A stretch of DNA of 64,000 nt from Vibrio diabolicus (GCA_001048675.1 CCKK01000018.1:62001-126000); one strand, 5' to 3'. Numbered from the stretch's first letter, positions 7,891 to 17,183 are shown. Program-made: numbers and translations. Notes: generated by a model from the letters alone, not told the origin.

Positions 7891-8722
7891 GGCTGGACAC
7901 TGCGTACACCCAGGCTTTGTTGTCAAACCAGGTTCTGGTATTAAGCCTAGAGCATTTCCGGCAGCCGTTGCGTTAATTCAGCACCCGACACAAGGCAACA
8001 TCCTGTTTGATACGGGATATCACGAGCACTTTTTTAGCGCGACTCGTCCCTTCCCTGAACGCTTTTATGCTTGGACAACACCTTGCCGCTATCAACAAGA
8101 ACATGGGATTGTTGCGCAGTTAGCAAAAGAAAATCTCAAACCTCATGATATTGAGCATTTAGTGCTCTCCCACTTCCATGCCGATCACATTGCTGCCGTG
8201 TCTGAGTTTTCTCACTCTCAATTGCATTGCCAACAAAAAGGGGTAGATGCGATTACTAAAAGTGGTCGAATTGGAGGCGTAAGAAAAGGCTACCTAAAAG
8301 CTCTGCTCCCTCCACAACTAGAATCTAACTTCATCATTCATGGTGATTTTTCTGTGCCAATCAGCCAAATTCTTCCTCAGTGCCAAGGGGTTAACTTGCT
8401 CTGTAAAGACATGTTCGACGATGGACTTATTTATATGGTTAGCTTGCCAGGCCATGCAGCTGGCCAAGTGGGCTTGCTGGTTAAAAGAGACCAAAGTTGG
8501 CTGTTCTTACTCGCCGATGCATGCTGGTTAATCGAGAGCTTGAGTGAAAATATCGATCAGCATTGGCTGGCGAACATGCTTTGCGATGACACAAAAGCCT
8601 ATAAAAACACCCTCTCCGAGTTGAGAAGTTGCTACCAACAAGCCCACCACGTTGTTCGCTTCGTACCTTCACATTGTCAGGAAACTATCCAGCAGCTAAT
8701 CAAAGAAGGATGGATTAAGTGA
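7859..8722 (+). CDS. Metallo-beta-lactamase fold hydrolase (lactonase-like)
   Basis: A 287-residue MBL-fold protein. The metal-binding motif SHFHADH is at residues 104-110, NILFDTGYHEHF lies upstream, and a later metal His lies in LPGHAAGQVGLL, with DAC providing the bridging Asp. The overall layout resembles the AHL-lactonase/glyoxalase II group. In this operon it could hydrolyse a lactone or thioester intermediate, a place taken by an alpha/beta hydrolase in ole clusters; the substrate is not predictable. The ATG at 7859 has an AAGGAA site nine bases upstream and overlaps the SDR gene by 32 bases. No signal peptide, so cytoplasmic. Confidence 0.84.
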   Translation: MQTGLKIKIFEAGHCVHPGFVVKPGSGIKPRAFPAAVALIQHPTQGNILFDTGYHEHFFSATRPFPERFYAWTTPCRYQQEHGIVAQLAKENLKPHDIEHLVLSHFHADHIAAVSEFSHSQLHCQQKGVDAITKSGRIGGVRKGYLKALLPPQLESNFIIHGDFSVPISQILPQCQGVNLLCKDMFDDGLIYMVSLPGHAAGQVGLLVKRDQSWLFLLADACWLIESLSENIDQHWLANMLCDDTKAYKNTLSELRSCYQQAHHVVRFVPSHCQETIQQLIKEGWIK

Positions 8723-9978
8723 GAACGCTTATCTCAGAATTCTGGCGAACCCGCTACCGCCCTTTCGGCTCAAGGGAACAAGTCGAAACGTGGCAGCAAC
8801 AACATTTAACGCAACATCTGGATTGGGTATGCCGTCATTCACCGTATTACCGCTCTTTTCAAGGTGCACCACTCAGTGATTTCCCTATCATGAATAAGCA
8901 AACCATGATGGAGAACCTTTCAGAGTTAAATACGAAGGGCTTAGATGCTGAACAGTTAATGCAACAGGCACTCAAAGCAGAGCAGTCACGCAACTTTGCC
9001 GCTTCGAAAGTTGGCGATGTTACGGTTGGGCTTTCTTCGGGCACATCAGGCATGCGCGGGCTGTTTCTTGCTGACAAGCAGGAAACACAACTGTGGGCCG
9101 GCAATATATTGGCTCGCCTTTTGCCCAACCTATGGCAAAAGCACCGAATTGCACTAGCCTTGCGAGCCAACAGCCCACTGTATAAATCCGTCGCGAAAGG
9201 GCCTATCACATTCTTTTATGCCGATTTAACCAAACCTTACCAAGAATGGATAAAAGAGCTGGATGAGTTTCAACCCACGCTTTTGGTTGGTAGTGCGCAA
9301 GCTCTTCAGCTCTGCGCCCAGTTCAGCGGTCAATTTGGTCAACCCGCAATTCAACCACAGCGGATCATTTCTGGGGCAGAGGTTCTAACCGAGAGTGACC
9401 GTCACTATATTTCTCAACGGTTCGACAGCGAGCTCCATGAAGTCTATCAATGTACCGAAGGTTTTCTTGCATGTACTGATCAGCAAGGACAAATGCGCTG
9501 GAATCAGGATGTTGTTTACATCGAAAAACATTGGCTGAATACCGAACGTACTCATTACAGCCCAATCATTACCGATTTTCGTCGTAAAACTCAGCCAATT
9601 ATTCGTTATCAGCTCGACGATATTATTGAGAATAAACAGGATAATGGCGTATTTGAACCTCTTGGCGCGATTGCCGGACGATGTGGTGATCGCCTCACGC
9701 TAAACGCAAACCACGTCCCAGTGACGGTGTTACCAGATCTCATCTACCGCGCTATAACACTATCTGCCAAAGGTCGCGTGGATTACCGAGTCACCCAAAC
9801 AGGGTCACAAACCATTCAAATTGAAGCGGAGGTTCACCACCATCGGGTTATACATCAAGCCTTGATAAAGTTGTTTGACCAATTGCGGCTTGATCCTGTC
9901 AGATTTAGTTACCGCCCTGCGCCTATTTGGACGCCAATGAATAAACAACGACGTGTGGTGAACATATGCGGGTCTTAA
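8719..9978 (+). CDS. PaaK-like adenylate-forming enzyme (F390 synthetase-related)
   Basis: A 419-residue ANL-superfamily protein of the phenylacetate-CoA ligase/coenzyme F390 synthetase branch. The AMP-binding loop LSSGTSGMRG is at residues 105-114, the acyl-adenylate motif region is HEVYQCTEGFLACT, and RYQLDDII is the hinge-side motif. Such enzymes activate a carboxylic acid as acyl-AMP, for transfer to CoA, an amine or an internal hydroxyl. It starts with GTG, overlapping the previous stop by four bases (GTGA), and overlaps the ATP-grasp gene by 13 bases. This small clade has no experimentally established reaction known to me, so the substrate is open. Confidence 0.82.
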   Translation: MRTLISEFWRTRYRPFGSREQVETWQQQHLTQHLDWVCRHSPYYRSFQGAPLSDFPIMNKQTMMENLSELNTKGLDAEQLMQQALKAEQSRNFAASKVGDVTVGLSSGTSGMRGLFLADKQETQLWAGNILARLLPNLWQKHRIALALRANSPLYKSVAKGPITFFYADLTKPYQEWIKELDEFQPTLLVGSAQALQLCAQFSGQFGQPAIQPQRIISGAEVLTESDRHYISQRFDSELHEVYQCTEGFLACTDQQGQMRWNQDVVYIEKHWLNTERTHYSPIITDFRRKTQPIIRYQLDDIIENKQDNGVFEPLGAIAGRCGDRLTLNANHVPVTVLPDLIYRAITLSAKGRVDYRVTQTGSQTIQIEAEVHHHRVIHQALIKLFDQLRLDPVRFSYRPAPIWTPMNKQRRVVNICGS

Positions 9979-11078
9979 TCACCGGATCCCGAGCACCAGT
10001 TGCACTAGAGTGGGCAACCATGTGTATGCATCATGGGCATGAAGTCATTCTCACCGATTCACTAAAAAGGCCTTTGGGGTCATTTTTGCGAGGCATCGAG
10101 TCTTATATCCCCACCGCTTCACCTCGATTTGCGTTTCCCACCTATCAACAGCAGATCCTAAAAATCATTACTCAGATGCGTATTGATATGGTGATACCCA
10201 CTTGTGAAGAAGTGTATTACTTGGCTCATGTTGCCAAACAATGTCCAGAAGTAGATTTTTTTCTTCCCGATGTGGCGCTGCTCAATGCCCTACACAACAA
10301 GTTGACCGTCTTTGAACAACTTAAAGGCTTGCCAGAAATTACACTTCCAAAAACCCGTTTGGTCGCTGATAAAAGTGAGATTGAAATTAATAAGAGAACC
10401 GTTCTAAAGCCAGTTTACTCTCGGTTTGGCGGGCAAGTCATACGAGATGTGACAACTCAGTCTATTTCTGCCGCCACGATATCACCCCTTTTCCCTTGGG
10501 TTCAGCAACAAAAAATCCATGGGACTCCGGTGTGTAACTATGCCATTTTTGAACATGGTGACCTTAAAGCACACCAAGCTTATGTGCCGAAATACTGTGT
10601 AAACGGATCGGCCGCCAGTGCTTTTCAGCCGCTCTCATGCGAACGACTAGATACATTTATCGCAGCTTTTGGTAAACGTCATACTTATCATGGGCAAGTG
10701 TCGTTTGACTTCATCAAATCACAAGATGAACTCTACGTGATTGAATGTAACCCAAGAGCCACCAGTGGTTTGCACCTACTCTCGTCTCGATGCAATCAAC
10801 TGCTTCCTTATATGGAGTTTACCAGTCCTTCCAAGCAGCGATTGCATCATTTAGGGCCAATAACACTCATCGCTGAAGGTGGATTATCCCTGTTTAAGGC
10901 TCGAACTTGGCAAGATTGGTGGTCTGGAGTGAATGTAATGCAACAGCATAACTTGCCGGTCGGGAGCCAAATCCGGAGTGTGTTTGAATTACTCCGGTTA
11001 GCTAGGCAAAACAAGGCAAAATGGAGCGCCGCTTCTACCGTTGATATTGAGTGGAATGGAGAGGCGTTGAGATCATGA
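9966..11078 (+). CDS. ATP-grasp domain carboxylate-amine ligase
   Basis: A 370-residue ATP-grasp protein. An N-terminal nucleotide-fold domain (MRVLITGSRAPVALEWA) precedes the ATP-grasp core: the ATP-binding Lys in VLKPVYSRFGGQ (about residue 142), a hydrophobic strand HGQVSFDFI and the metal-binding pair Glu260/Asn262 in VIECNPRATSG. This layout is of the CarB/PurK/BacD type, which joins a carboxylate to an amine through an acyl phosphate. With the adenylating enzyme and the acyltransferase around it, a peptide or amide bond is the likely product. It overlaps its neighbours by 13 and 4 bases. Confidence 0.82.
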   Translation: MRVLITGSRAPVALEWATMCMHHGHEVILTDSLKRPLGSFLRGIESYIPTASPRFAFPTYQQQILKIITQMRIDMVIPTCEEVYYLAHVAKQCPEVDFFLPDVALLNALHNKLTVFEQLKGLPEITLPKTRLVADKSEIEINKRTVLKPVYSRFGGQVIRDVTTQSISAATISPLFPWVQQQKIHGTPVCNYAIFEHGDLKAHQAYVPKYCVNGSAASAFQPLSCERLDTFIAAFGKRHTYHGQVSFDFIKSQDELYVIECNPRATSGLHLLSSRCNQLLPYMEFTSPSKQRLHHLGPITLIAEGGLSLFKARTWQDWWSGVNVMQQHNLPVGSQIRSVFELLRLARQNKAKWSAASTVDIEWNGEALRS

Positions 11079-12148
11079 CGCTTTCCTCTCAAGAATGGCA
11101 TCAAACCTTTATCACTCTTATGCAATCGAATCCTATTGATGAATGCACAGCAAGCTTTGGTTGCTACTATATCGATGATGTTGCCATTCCCTACTCCGTA
11201 ACACCAAAAATACCAAACAACTGTTATGCCGTGTCCCCTATGACACTGCTTAGTGGCTACGCCGAAGAAGAGCTTTACAAAGTCAAAAATGTGGCTGTTC
11301 GATGGGTATGTAAGCTACTTATTAATATGACTAAACCAATCTTATCATTGGCTGGATTGGATCAAGTCCAAACGCTCAACAATCAGTGCTTGTCCACCAA
11401 TATGTATAGTGAACAATGGGAATCCTTAAACCTCGATGAGCTGCGTCGCGTCGCACTCGATCAATACCCCACCTTTCCCTTGGTGCTTCGCTCCCTCAAC
11501 CAACTTCAGCACTCACACTTAATTCAGCGATTAGAACAACAACAATGGCAAAGCTTAGTAACGCGACAAGTGTATTTACTTGAGGATTGGCAAGCATTCA
11601 GCTTCAACCGAGATTTAACGAAAGACTTCAAGCTGTTTAATGATAAAGATTGGCAGTTTAAGCCACTGGCTACTGATGAAGAGTTTCAGCGTGCCAAAGC
11701 GTTATATGACATGCTTTACCTTGATAAATACAGCCGGAATAACATCCAGTTTTCAACCCAATATTTAAAGCAGGCTAGCCAGAATAACTTAGTGCATTTA
11801 GTGGGACTGTTTTATCAAGACGAGATGCTGGCTACGTTAGGCATAGTAGAAATTGATAACGACATGACTTGCCCAATTTTTGGCTACGATACCAATAAGC
11901 CGCAGAGTTTTGCGCTGTATAGAAGAATATCTGCTTATACCATCCGCCACGCAATGATATGCCAGCGTCGCTTTAATATGAGCTCAGGGGCTCCAGCTTT
12001 TAAACGCAACCGAAAAGCCCAGCCAGAAATTGAATTTAGCTATGTTTATATTGCGCACTTACCTTGGTACAAACGCGTAATTTGGCAAAGCTTGTGCTGG
12101 CTCACTCAGCACTTTTATCGCCCTTTATTGATGCGTTTTCAGCTATAA
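11075..12148 (+). CDS. GNAT/FemAB-like acyl- or aminoacyl-transferase-like protein (last gene of the operon)
   Basis: A protein of about 357 residues. I do not recognise a named family. The C-terminal third (LVHLVGLFYQDEMLATLGIVEID ... FNMSSGAPAFKRNRKAQPEIEF) has the strand-turn pattern of a GNAT or FemAB/BioF2-like fold, and the N-terminal part is a divergent helical domain. The ATG at 11075 overlaps the ATP-grasp stop by four bases; an in-frame ATG at 11051 lies deeper in that gene and is less likely. It closes the operon, which ends at the hairpin at 12196. It may transfer an acyl or amino-acid group onto the pathway product. Confidence 0.65.
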   Translation: MTLSSQEWHQTFITLMQSNPIDECTASFGCYYIDDVAIPYSVTPKIPNNCYAVSPMTLLSGYAEEELYKVKNVAVRWVCKLLINMTKPILSLAGLDQVQTLNNQCLSTNMYSEQWESLNLDELRRVALDQYPTFPLVLRSLNQLQHSHLIQRLEQQQWQSLVTRQVYLLEDWQAFSFNRDLTKDFKLFNDKDWQFKPLATDEEFQRAKALYDMLYLDKYSRNNIQFSTQYLKQASQNNLVHLVGLFYQDEMLATLGIVEIDNDMTCPIFGYDTNKPQSFALYRRISAYTIRHAMICQRRFNMSSGAPAFKRNRKAQPEIEFSYVYIAHLPWYKRVIWQSLCWLTQHFYRPLLMRFQL

Positions 12149-12195
12149 AACGACATCGATAACCAAGCAAACCTGCTTGCACACAATCTGGATCG

Positions 12196-12229
12196 ATAAA
12201 AAAAGCCTGCGACGTTCGCAGGCTTTTTA
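12196..12229. terminator. Bidirectional terminator after the six-gene operon
   Basis: A perfect stem (AAAGCCTGCGA / TCGCAGGCTTT) with a CGT loop region is bounded by A- and T-runs. It serves the plus-strand operon and the convergent AbgT-type transporter gene. Confidence 0.9.
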
Positions 12230-12257
12230 CAATGGAGCTGTGTGAGGTAACCGTTTT

Positions 12258-13844
12258 TTACGGTGTGTAGTATGTTGCTGCGCCAGGGCCTACTGGTAAA
12301 CCAAATACGAATACCCATAGGTAGAACAACACACTCCAACCGACAATGAAGCAGATTGAGTAAGGTAGCATGGTCGCGATCAGCGTACCGATACCTAAGT
12401 TCTTCATGTAACGAGTTGCTACCGCTAGGATCAAACCAAAGTAGCTCATCATTGGAGTAATGATGTTTGTCGTCGAGTCACCAATTCGGTAAGCAGCCTG
12501 AATCGTTTCCGGTGCATAACCAACAAGCATCAACATAGGAACAAAAATCGGTGCCGTCACTGCCCACTGTGCCGATGCCGAACCAATCATTAGGTTGATA
12601 AAGCCACACATGAGGATGAAGGCAAAGAACAACATTGGGCCAGTTAAGCCAATTTCTTGCAGGAAGCTTGCACCAGCAACCGCAAATACCTGACCGAAGT
12701 TGGTCCATTTAAAGAAAGCAACGAACTGAGCAGCAAAGAAAACCAATACAATGTACATGCCCATAGAAGACATAGATTTCGCCATTGCATCAATCACATC
12801 GCGATCCGTCTTCATCGTGCCAACAACTTTACCAAACACAAAGCCTGGGATAGCAAAGAACACAAAGATGAATGCCACGATACTTTTCAGGAATGGAGAA
12901 CCTGCAATTGTACCTGCATCAGAACGTAGAATGCCGTCTGCTGGAACAACCGTCCAAGCAAGCAACGCGGAAACAACCAGTACAGCAACACCTGCTAGTT
13001 TTAGACCTTTCTTCTCAATGTCTGTTAAGCCGCCCATTTTGTCGTTCGACAAATCTTCTGAGGCTTCTTCTTCACTATATTTGCCAAGCTTTGGCTCAAC
13101 AATTTTTTCAGTAACAAACGCACCAGTGATTGCAATGAAGAACGTCGAAACAAACATGAAGTACCAGTTAACTTCTGGACCAACAGTGTAAGTTGGGTCA
13201 ATCATTTGCGCTGCTGTTTCAGTAATACCTGACAGTAGCGGGTCAACCGTACCGATAAGTAGGTTTGCTGAATAACCACCAGATACACCAGCGAATGCCG
13301 CAGCGAGGCCTGCAAGTGGGTGACGACCTAGAGAATGGAACAGCATTGCTGCCAGTGGAATAAGTACCACATACCCCAGCTCTGATGCCGTATTTGAAAT
13401 GATACCAGCGAAAACAACAGTCACTGTTACCATGCGTTGAGATGCGCCCATGACCAAGCCACGCATAGCTGCAGATAGCAAACCAGAGTACTCAGCAATA
13501 GCAACACCCAACATCGCAACCAAAACCGTGCCTAAAGGTGCAAAGCCAACAAAGTTTTTCACTAAGTTAGTAACGATAAGTTCGAGTCCATCAGCGTTAA
13601 GTAAGCTGACGACATGAATCATGCCATCTGCGGCACGACCTTTTGCGCCCTCAGGACGAGGGTCTACAACGGAAACTTCGAAGTATCCTGCAATGCCCGA
13701 CATCACCAGAATGGCTAAACAGAAAATGGCAAATAGTGTGATCGGGTGAGGTAATAAGTTCCCCAAATATTCGACAGTATCCAAAAAGCGCGTAAACAGC
13801 GGCTTCTTAGGCGAGTTTTGTTTAATTGAATCAGATGAACTCAT
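12258..13844 (-). CDS. AbgT family transporter
   Basis: A 528-residue integral membrane protein with about a dozen hydrophobic segments. It has the AbgT-family pattern: an N-terminal LPHPITLFAIFCLAIL segment, ELGYVVLIPLAAMLFHSLGRHPLAG and, near the C-terminus, RIGDSTTNIITPMMSYFG. Family members import p-aminobenzoyl-glutamate or export sulfonamide-type antimetabolites; which applies here is unknown. The ATG is preceded by a strong AAGGAGGG site seven bases upstream. It is a single-gene unit, convergent with the biosynthetic operon. No aminobenzoyl-glutamate hydrolase gene (abgA/abgB) is next to it. Confidence 0.88.
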   Translation of the reverse strand: MSSSDSIKQNSPKKPLFTRFLDTVEYLGNLLPHPITLFAIFCLAILVMSGIAGYFEVSVVDPRPEGAKGRAADGMIHVVSLLNADGLELIVTNLVKNFVGFAPLGTVLVAMLGVAIAEYSGLLSAAMRGLVMGASQRMVTVTVVFAGIISNTASELGYVVLIPLAAMLFHSLGRHPLAGLAAAFAGVSGGYSANLLIGTVDPLLSGITETAAQMIDPTYTVGPEVNWYFMFVSTFFIAITGAFVTEKIVEPKLGKYSEEEASEDLSNDKMGGLTDIEKKGLKLAGVAVLVVSALLAWTVVPADGILRSDAGTIAGSPFLKSIVAFIFVFFAIPGFVFGKVVGTMKTDRDVIDAMAKSMSSMGMYIVLVFFAAQFVAFFKWTNFGQVFAVAGASFLQEIGLTGPMLFFAFILMCGFINLMIGSASAQWAVTAPIFVPMLMLVGYAPETIQAAYRIGDSTTNIITPMMSYFGLILAVATRYMKNLGIGTLIATMLPYSICFIVGWSVLFYLWVFVFGLPVGPGAATYYTP

Positions 13845-14074
13845 CTGTTCCCTCCTTGTTTTTATTCCTGTGCAAATGTGACAAAAATGTCAAAAAAGCG
13901 AGCGAAGGGTACTTGAGTAGAAGGTTAAAGAAAAGCCCTAAATGTTACAAACTGTGACCATTAGAGAGTTTTATAACCAATAATAAACAAAAACGTAGAT
14001 ATTTCATCCATATAAAACAGTTAAGTCAAAATTATCAATTAAACAAAACCATAAGCCAGAAATATGCAGAACGA

Positions 14075-14200
14075 TTACTTCTGCACTGCTTTAAACCTCG
14101 GATTCGCCTTACAAATGACATATAGACGCCCTCTTCGTTTTACGATCTGGCAATCCGGATGACGACTTTTTGCACTTTTTAATGATTTCAATACCTTCAT
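14075..14200 (-). CDS. rpmJ: Alternative 50S ribosomal protein L36 (zinc-independent type)
   Basis: A 41-residue basic protein, [20 protein letters not shown] to FKAVQK. It matches the YkgO-type L36, which lacks the four zinc ligands of the standard form (only two Cys remain). It replaces zinc-binding L36 when zinc is scarce. It begins three bases after the stop of the L31 type B gene, so both are co-transcribed from the Zur-like promoter upstream. Confidence 0.92.
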   Translation of the reverse strand: MKVLKSLKSAKSRHPDCQIVKRRGRLYVICKANPRFKAVQK

Positions 14201-14203
14201 GAT

Positions 14204-14464
14204 TTATTCCTTTTCGCTCTTAAATTGACCAAAACGACGGTTGAAGTTCGCAATACGACCTTCTGTTTGAACCACTCGCTGTTTACCGGTGTAGTACGGA
14301 TGGGATGCTGACGACACATCTAACGTAAAGTAAGGGTAGGTTTTGCCATCTTTCCATTCGATGGTTCTCTCTGTTTTCAACGTAGAACCAACAACGAAGT
14401 ATTCATCTACGCTGGTGTCGTGGAACACCACTGGACGATATTCAGGGTGGATTCCTGGTTTCAT
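14204..14464 (-). CDS. rpmE2: 50S ribosomal protein L31 type B (zinc-independent)
   Basis: An 86-residue protein: [20 protein letters not shown] at the start and the C-terminal block [13 protein letters not shown]. It lacks the CxxC zinc pair of ordinary L31, so it is the type B (YkgM) paralogue that displaces zinc-bound L31 from ribosomes and frees zinc during starvation. A GAGGA site precedes the ATG. The rpmJ paralogue follows at once, and a Zur-like palindrome lies about 30 bases upstream. Confidence 0.95.
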   Translation of the reverse strand: MKPGIHPEYRPVVFHDTSVDEYFVVGSTLKTERTIEWKDGKTYPYFTLDVSSASHPYYTGKQRVVQTEGRIANFNRRFGQFKSEKE

Positions 14465-14485
14465 AATACTTTTCCTCTTAATTAA

Positions 14486-14512
14486 AATGTTATGTTATAA
14501 CGTTATAATTAA
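14486..14512 (-). promoter_or_regulatory. Zur-type operator upstream of rpmE2-rpmJ
   Basis: The perfect 14-base palindrome TTATAACGTTATAA (14495-14508), embedded in ATGTTATGTTATAACG and AT-rich flanks, resembles the Zur box of gammaproteobacteria (ATGTTATA-N-TATAACAT). Position just upstream of the zinc-free L31/L36 genes, a classic Zur target, supports the call. It lies between that operon and the divergent trmO gene. Confidence 0.75.
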
Positions 14513-14587
14513 TAATCATTATCAACAAGAAAAGCAAGAGAAATTTGTGATACTTTTCATCTCAATGAATTCTTAAAGACGTCCACC

Positions 14588-15283
14588 ATGTATTCCATTG
14601 AACCCATCGGTGTCATTGAGACACCGTACAAAGAAAAGTTTGCAGTACCGCGCCAGCCTCGCTTAGTTCCAACTGCGAAAGCACGCGTAAAACTGTTAGG
14701 TGCAGCGAATAGCCCCGAAGCAGTACGCGGGCTAGAACAGTTCTCTCACGTTTGGCTGTTATTTTTGTTTGATCAGAATTTGGGAGCAGGTTGGAAGCCA
14801 ACCGTCCGTCCGCCACGACTAGGCGGCAATGAACGAATAGGTGTCTTTGCCTCACGCTCGACTTTCCGCCCAAACGGAATCGGAATGTCAGCCGTTGAAG
14901 TAAAAGGAGTCACTAAGCAAGGCGATCAAATCTATCTTGATCTAGGCAGTGTTGATCTCGTGGATGGCACACCGATTGTGGACATTAAGCCCTATATCCC
15001 CTATTCGGATTCGATTCCAGAAGCACAAGGTGGATACGCAGACCAAGAACCAGAAAAGTCACAAGTCAACTTTTCTGCTCAAGCATTAGCAACGATAGAA
15101 AATCGATCCGATACTGACTATGTAAGATCAGTCATTGAACAAGTTCTGGCACAAGATCCTCGTCCTGCATACAAGAAAAGCAAGCCGGACGACAAAGAAT
15201 ATGCGGTAAATTTGTTCGACTTGAACGTAAAGTTCACAGCAACAAGCAACTTAATAACGGTTACCGCTATTGAAAGCTTTTGA
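14588..15283 (+). CDS. trmO: tRNA (N6-threonylcarbamoyladenosine(37)-N6)-methyltransferase TrmO
   Basis: A 231-residue protein of the TsaA/YaeB family. Visible motifs are IEPIGVIETPYKEKFAVPRQ at the start, the block FASRSTFRPNGIGMS and LVDGTPIVDIKPYIPY. TrmO uses S-adenosylmethionine to methylate t6A37 of tRNA-Thr; it has an unusual beta-barrel fold and acts in the cytoplasm. Length is normal (E. coli 235). It precedes proS by 111 bases, the same neighbourhood as in E. coli (trmO, proS, yaeP region). Confidence 0.93.
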   Translation: MYSIEPIGVIETPYKEKFAVPRQPRLVPTAKARVKLLGAANSPEAVRGLEQFSHVWLLFLFDQNLGAGWKPTVRPPRLGGNERIGVFASRSTFRPNGIGMSAVEVKGVTKQGDQIYLDLGSVDLVDGTPIVDIKPYIPYSDSIPEAQGGYADQEPEKSQVNFSAQALATIENRSDTDYVRSVIEQVLAQDPRPAYKKSKPDDKEYAVNLFDLNVKFTATSNLITVTAIESF

Positions 15284-15394
15284 CAAACGCAATTGGCTGA
15301 TATTATAGACGGCTAATAAATTTCCCTTTCGGGAACTCCTATACTCCAGCTTATTCAAGCTTGAGTATCTAACTTAAATAAACGGATAAATTTA

Positions 15395-17111
15395 ATGCGT
15401 ACCAGTAATTATCTTCTTTCTACTCTGAAGGAGACTCCAAACGACGCAGAAGTAGTGAGCCACCAGCTCATGCTACGTGCAGGTATGATCCGTAAGCTGG
15501 CTTCAGGTCTATACACCTGGCTACCTACTGGTCTACGTGTACTGCGTAAAGTCGAAAACATCGTTCGTCAAGAAATCGACAATGCAGGCGCAGTCGAAAC
15601 TTTGATGCCCGTTGTTCAGCCGTTTGAACTATGGGAAGAGACAGGCCGCAGCGAAAAGATGGGTCCTGAGCTACTTCGCTTTACTGACCGTCATGTTCGT
15701 CCGTTTGTACTTAGCCCAACCGCTGAAGAAGTGATCACTAGCCTTGTTCGCAATGAAGTGAGCTCTTACAAACAGCTTCCGCTAAACCTGTACCAAATCC
15801 AAACTAAATTCCGTGACGAACGACGCCCACGTTTTGGCGTAATGCGTTCACGTGAATTCTCAATGATGGATGCGTACAGCTTTGACATTGATAAAGACGG
15901 CCTACAAAAGTCATACGACGCAATGCACGATGCTTACTGCAAAGCATTCGATCGCATGGGTCTGGATTACCGTCCTGTACTAGCAGATAGCGGTGCTATC
16001 GGTGGTAGCGGCTCTCAAGAGTTCCACGTACTGGCTGAAAGTGGCGAAGACATCATCGCATTCTCTACCGAGTCAGATTACGCGGCAAACATCGAAAAAG
16101 CAGAAGCACTAGCTCCAGCCTCTGAAGCAGCGGCACCAACACAAGAAATGACGTTGGTAGATACGCCAAACGCAAAAACAATCGCTGAATTGGTTGAACA
16201 GTTCGAGCTGCCAATTGAAAAAACAAGTGAAAACTTTGTTTGTGAAAGCGTCTGACGAAGTTGATGCACCAATCATCGCGCTTATCATTCGTGGCGATCA
16301 TGAACTGAACGAAGTGAAAGCAGAGAACCTTCCTCAAGTTGCAGCTCCACTGGAAATGGCATCTGAAGAAGAAATTCGTGAGCTTATCGGTGCTGGTCCT
16401 GGTTCTCTAGGCCCTGTTGGTCTTAAACTGCCGTTCATCGTTGACCGCAGCGTAGCGGTAATGAGTGATTTCGGTGCGGGTGCGAACATCGATGGCAAAC
16501 ACTACTTCGGCATTAACTGGGGTCGTGACGCAGAGCTTGGTCAAGTTGAAGACCTACGCAACGTGGTTGAAGGCGATCCAAGCCCATGTGGTAAAGGCAC
16601 TATCCAGCTTAAGCGTGGTATCGAAGTTGGCCATATCTTCCAACTTGGCAACGCTTACTCCGCAGCGATGAACTGTGGTGTACTTGGTCCTGATGGTAAG
16701 AACGTCATCCTAGAAATGGGCTGTTACGGCATCGGTATCACTCGCGTCGTAGCGGCTGCTATTGAGCAAAACCATGACAAATACGGCATCATCTGGCCAG
16801 ATGCAATCGCACCATTCCAAGTTGCGATCGTTCCAATGAACATGCACAAGTCAGAAGAAGTAAAAGAAGCCGCTGAGAAGTTGTACGCTGAGCTAACGGC
16901 AATGGGCATCGAAGTCCTATTTGACGACCGTAAAGAACGCCCAGGTGTAATGTTCTCTGACATGGAGCTTATTGGTGTACCGCATACCATTATTATCGGT
17001 GACCGCTCAATGAAAGAAGGCAACTTCGAATACAAGAACCGTGCTACTGGTGAGAAAACGCCAGTCGCAATGACTGATATTATCGAGCACGTAAAGGCTC
17101 AACTAAAGTAA
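15395..17111 (+). pseudogene. proS: Prolyl-tRNA synthetase, split by a +1 frameshift in this sequence
   Basis: Class II prolyl-tRNA synthetase of the bacterial type with an editing insertion, which should be 571 residues. It is read in two frames. Residues 1-276 ([20 protein letters not shown] to [14 protein letters not shown]) are in the first frame, and [20 protein letters not shown] onward is in another. The total, 1717 bases, is one more than 572 codons. The extra base is an A in AAACAAGTG at about 16225, inside the editing domain. Removing it restores a protein with all class II motifs, including [17 protein letters not shown] and the C-terminal anticodon-binding domain. proS is normally essential and single-copy, so a sequencing error is the likeliest cause. 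A terminator follows at 17155. Confidence 0.9.
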
Positions 17112-17154
17112 GCGCTCGACGGTTCTCATTTGAAGTAATTTCAAAATAATTAGT

Positions 17155-17183
17155 AAGGGTTGACTTCGGTCAGCCCTTTTTTA
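17155..17183 (+). terminator. Intrinsic terminator of proS
   Basis: Hairpin AGGGTTGAC-TTCG-GTCAGCCCT followed by TTTTTTATT, 44 bases after the proS stop codon. Confidence 0.88.

Noticed and set aside
12751..13191. 146-codon open frame on the plus strand inside the AbgT gene
   Set aside because: Antisense to a clearly conserved transporter; no ribosome-binding site or family match.
15326..15339. Small hairpin TTCCC-TTTC-GGGAA upstream of proS
   Set aside because: Too short and without a T-run; not convincing as terminator or riboswitch.
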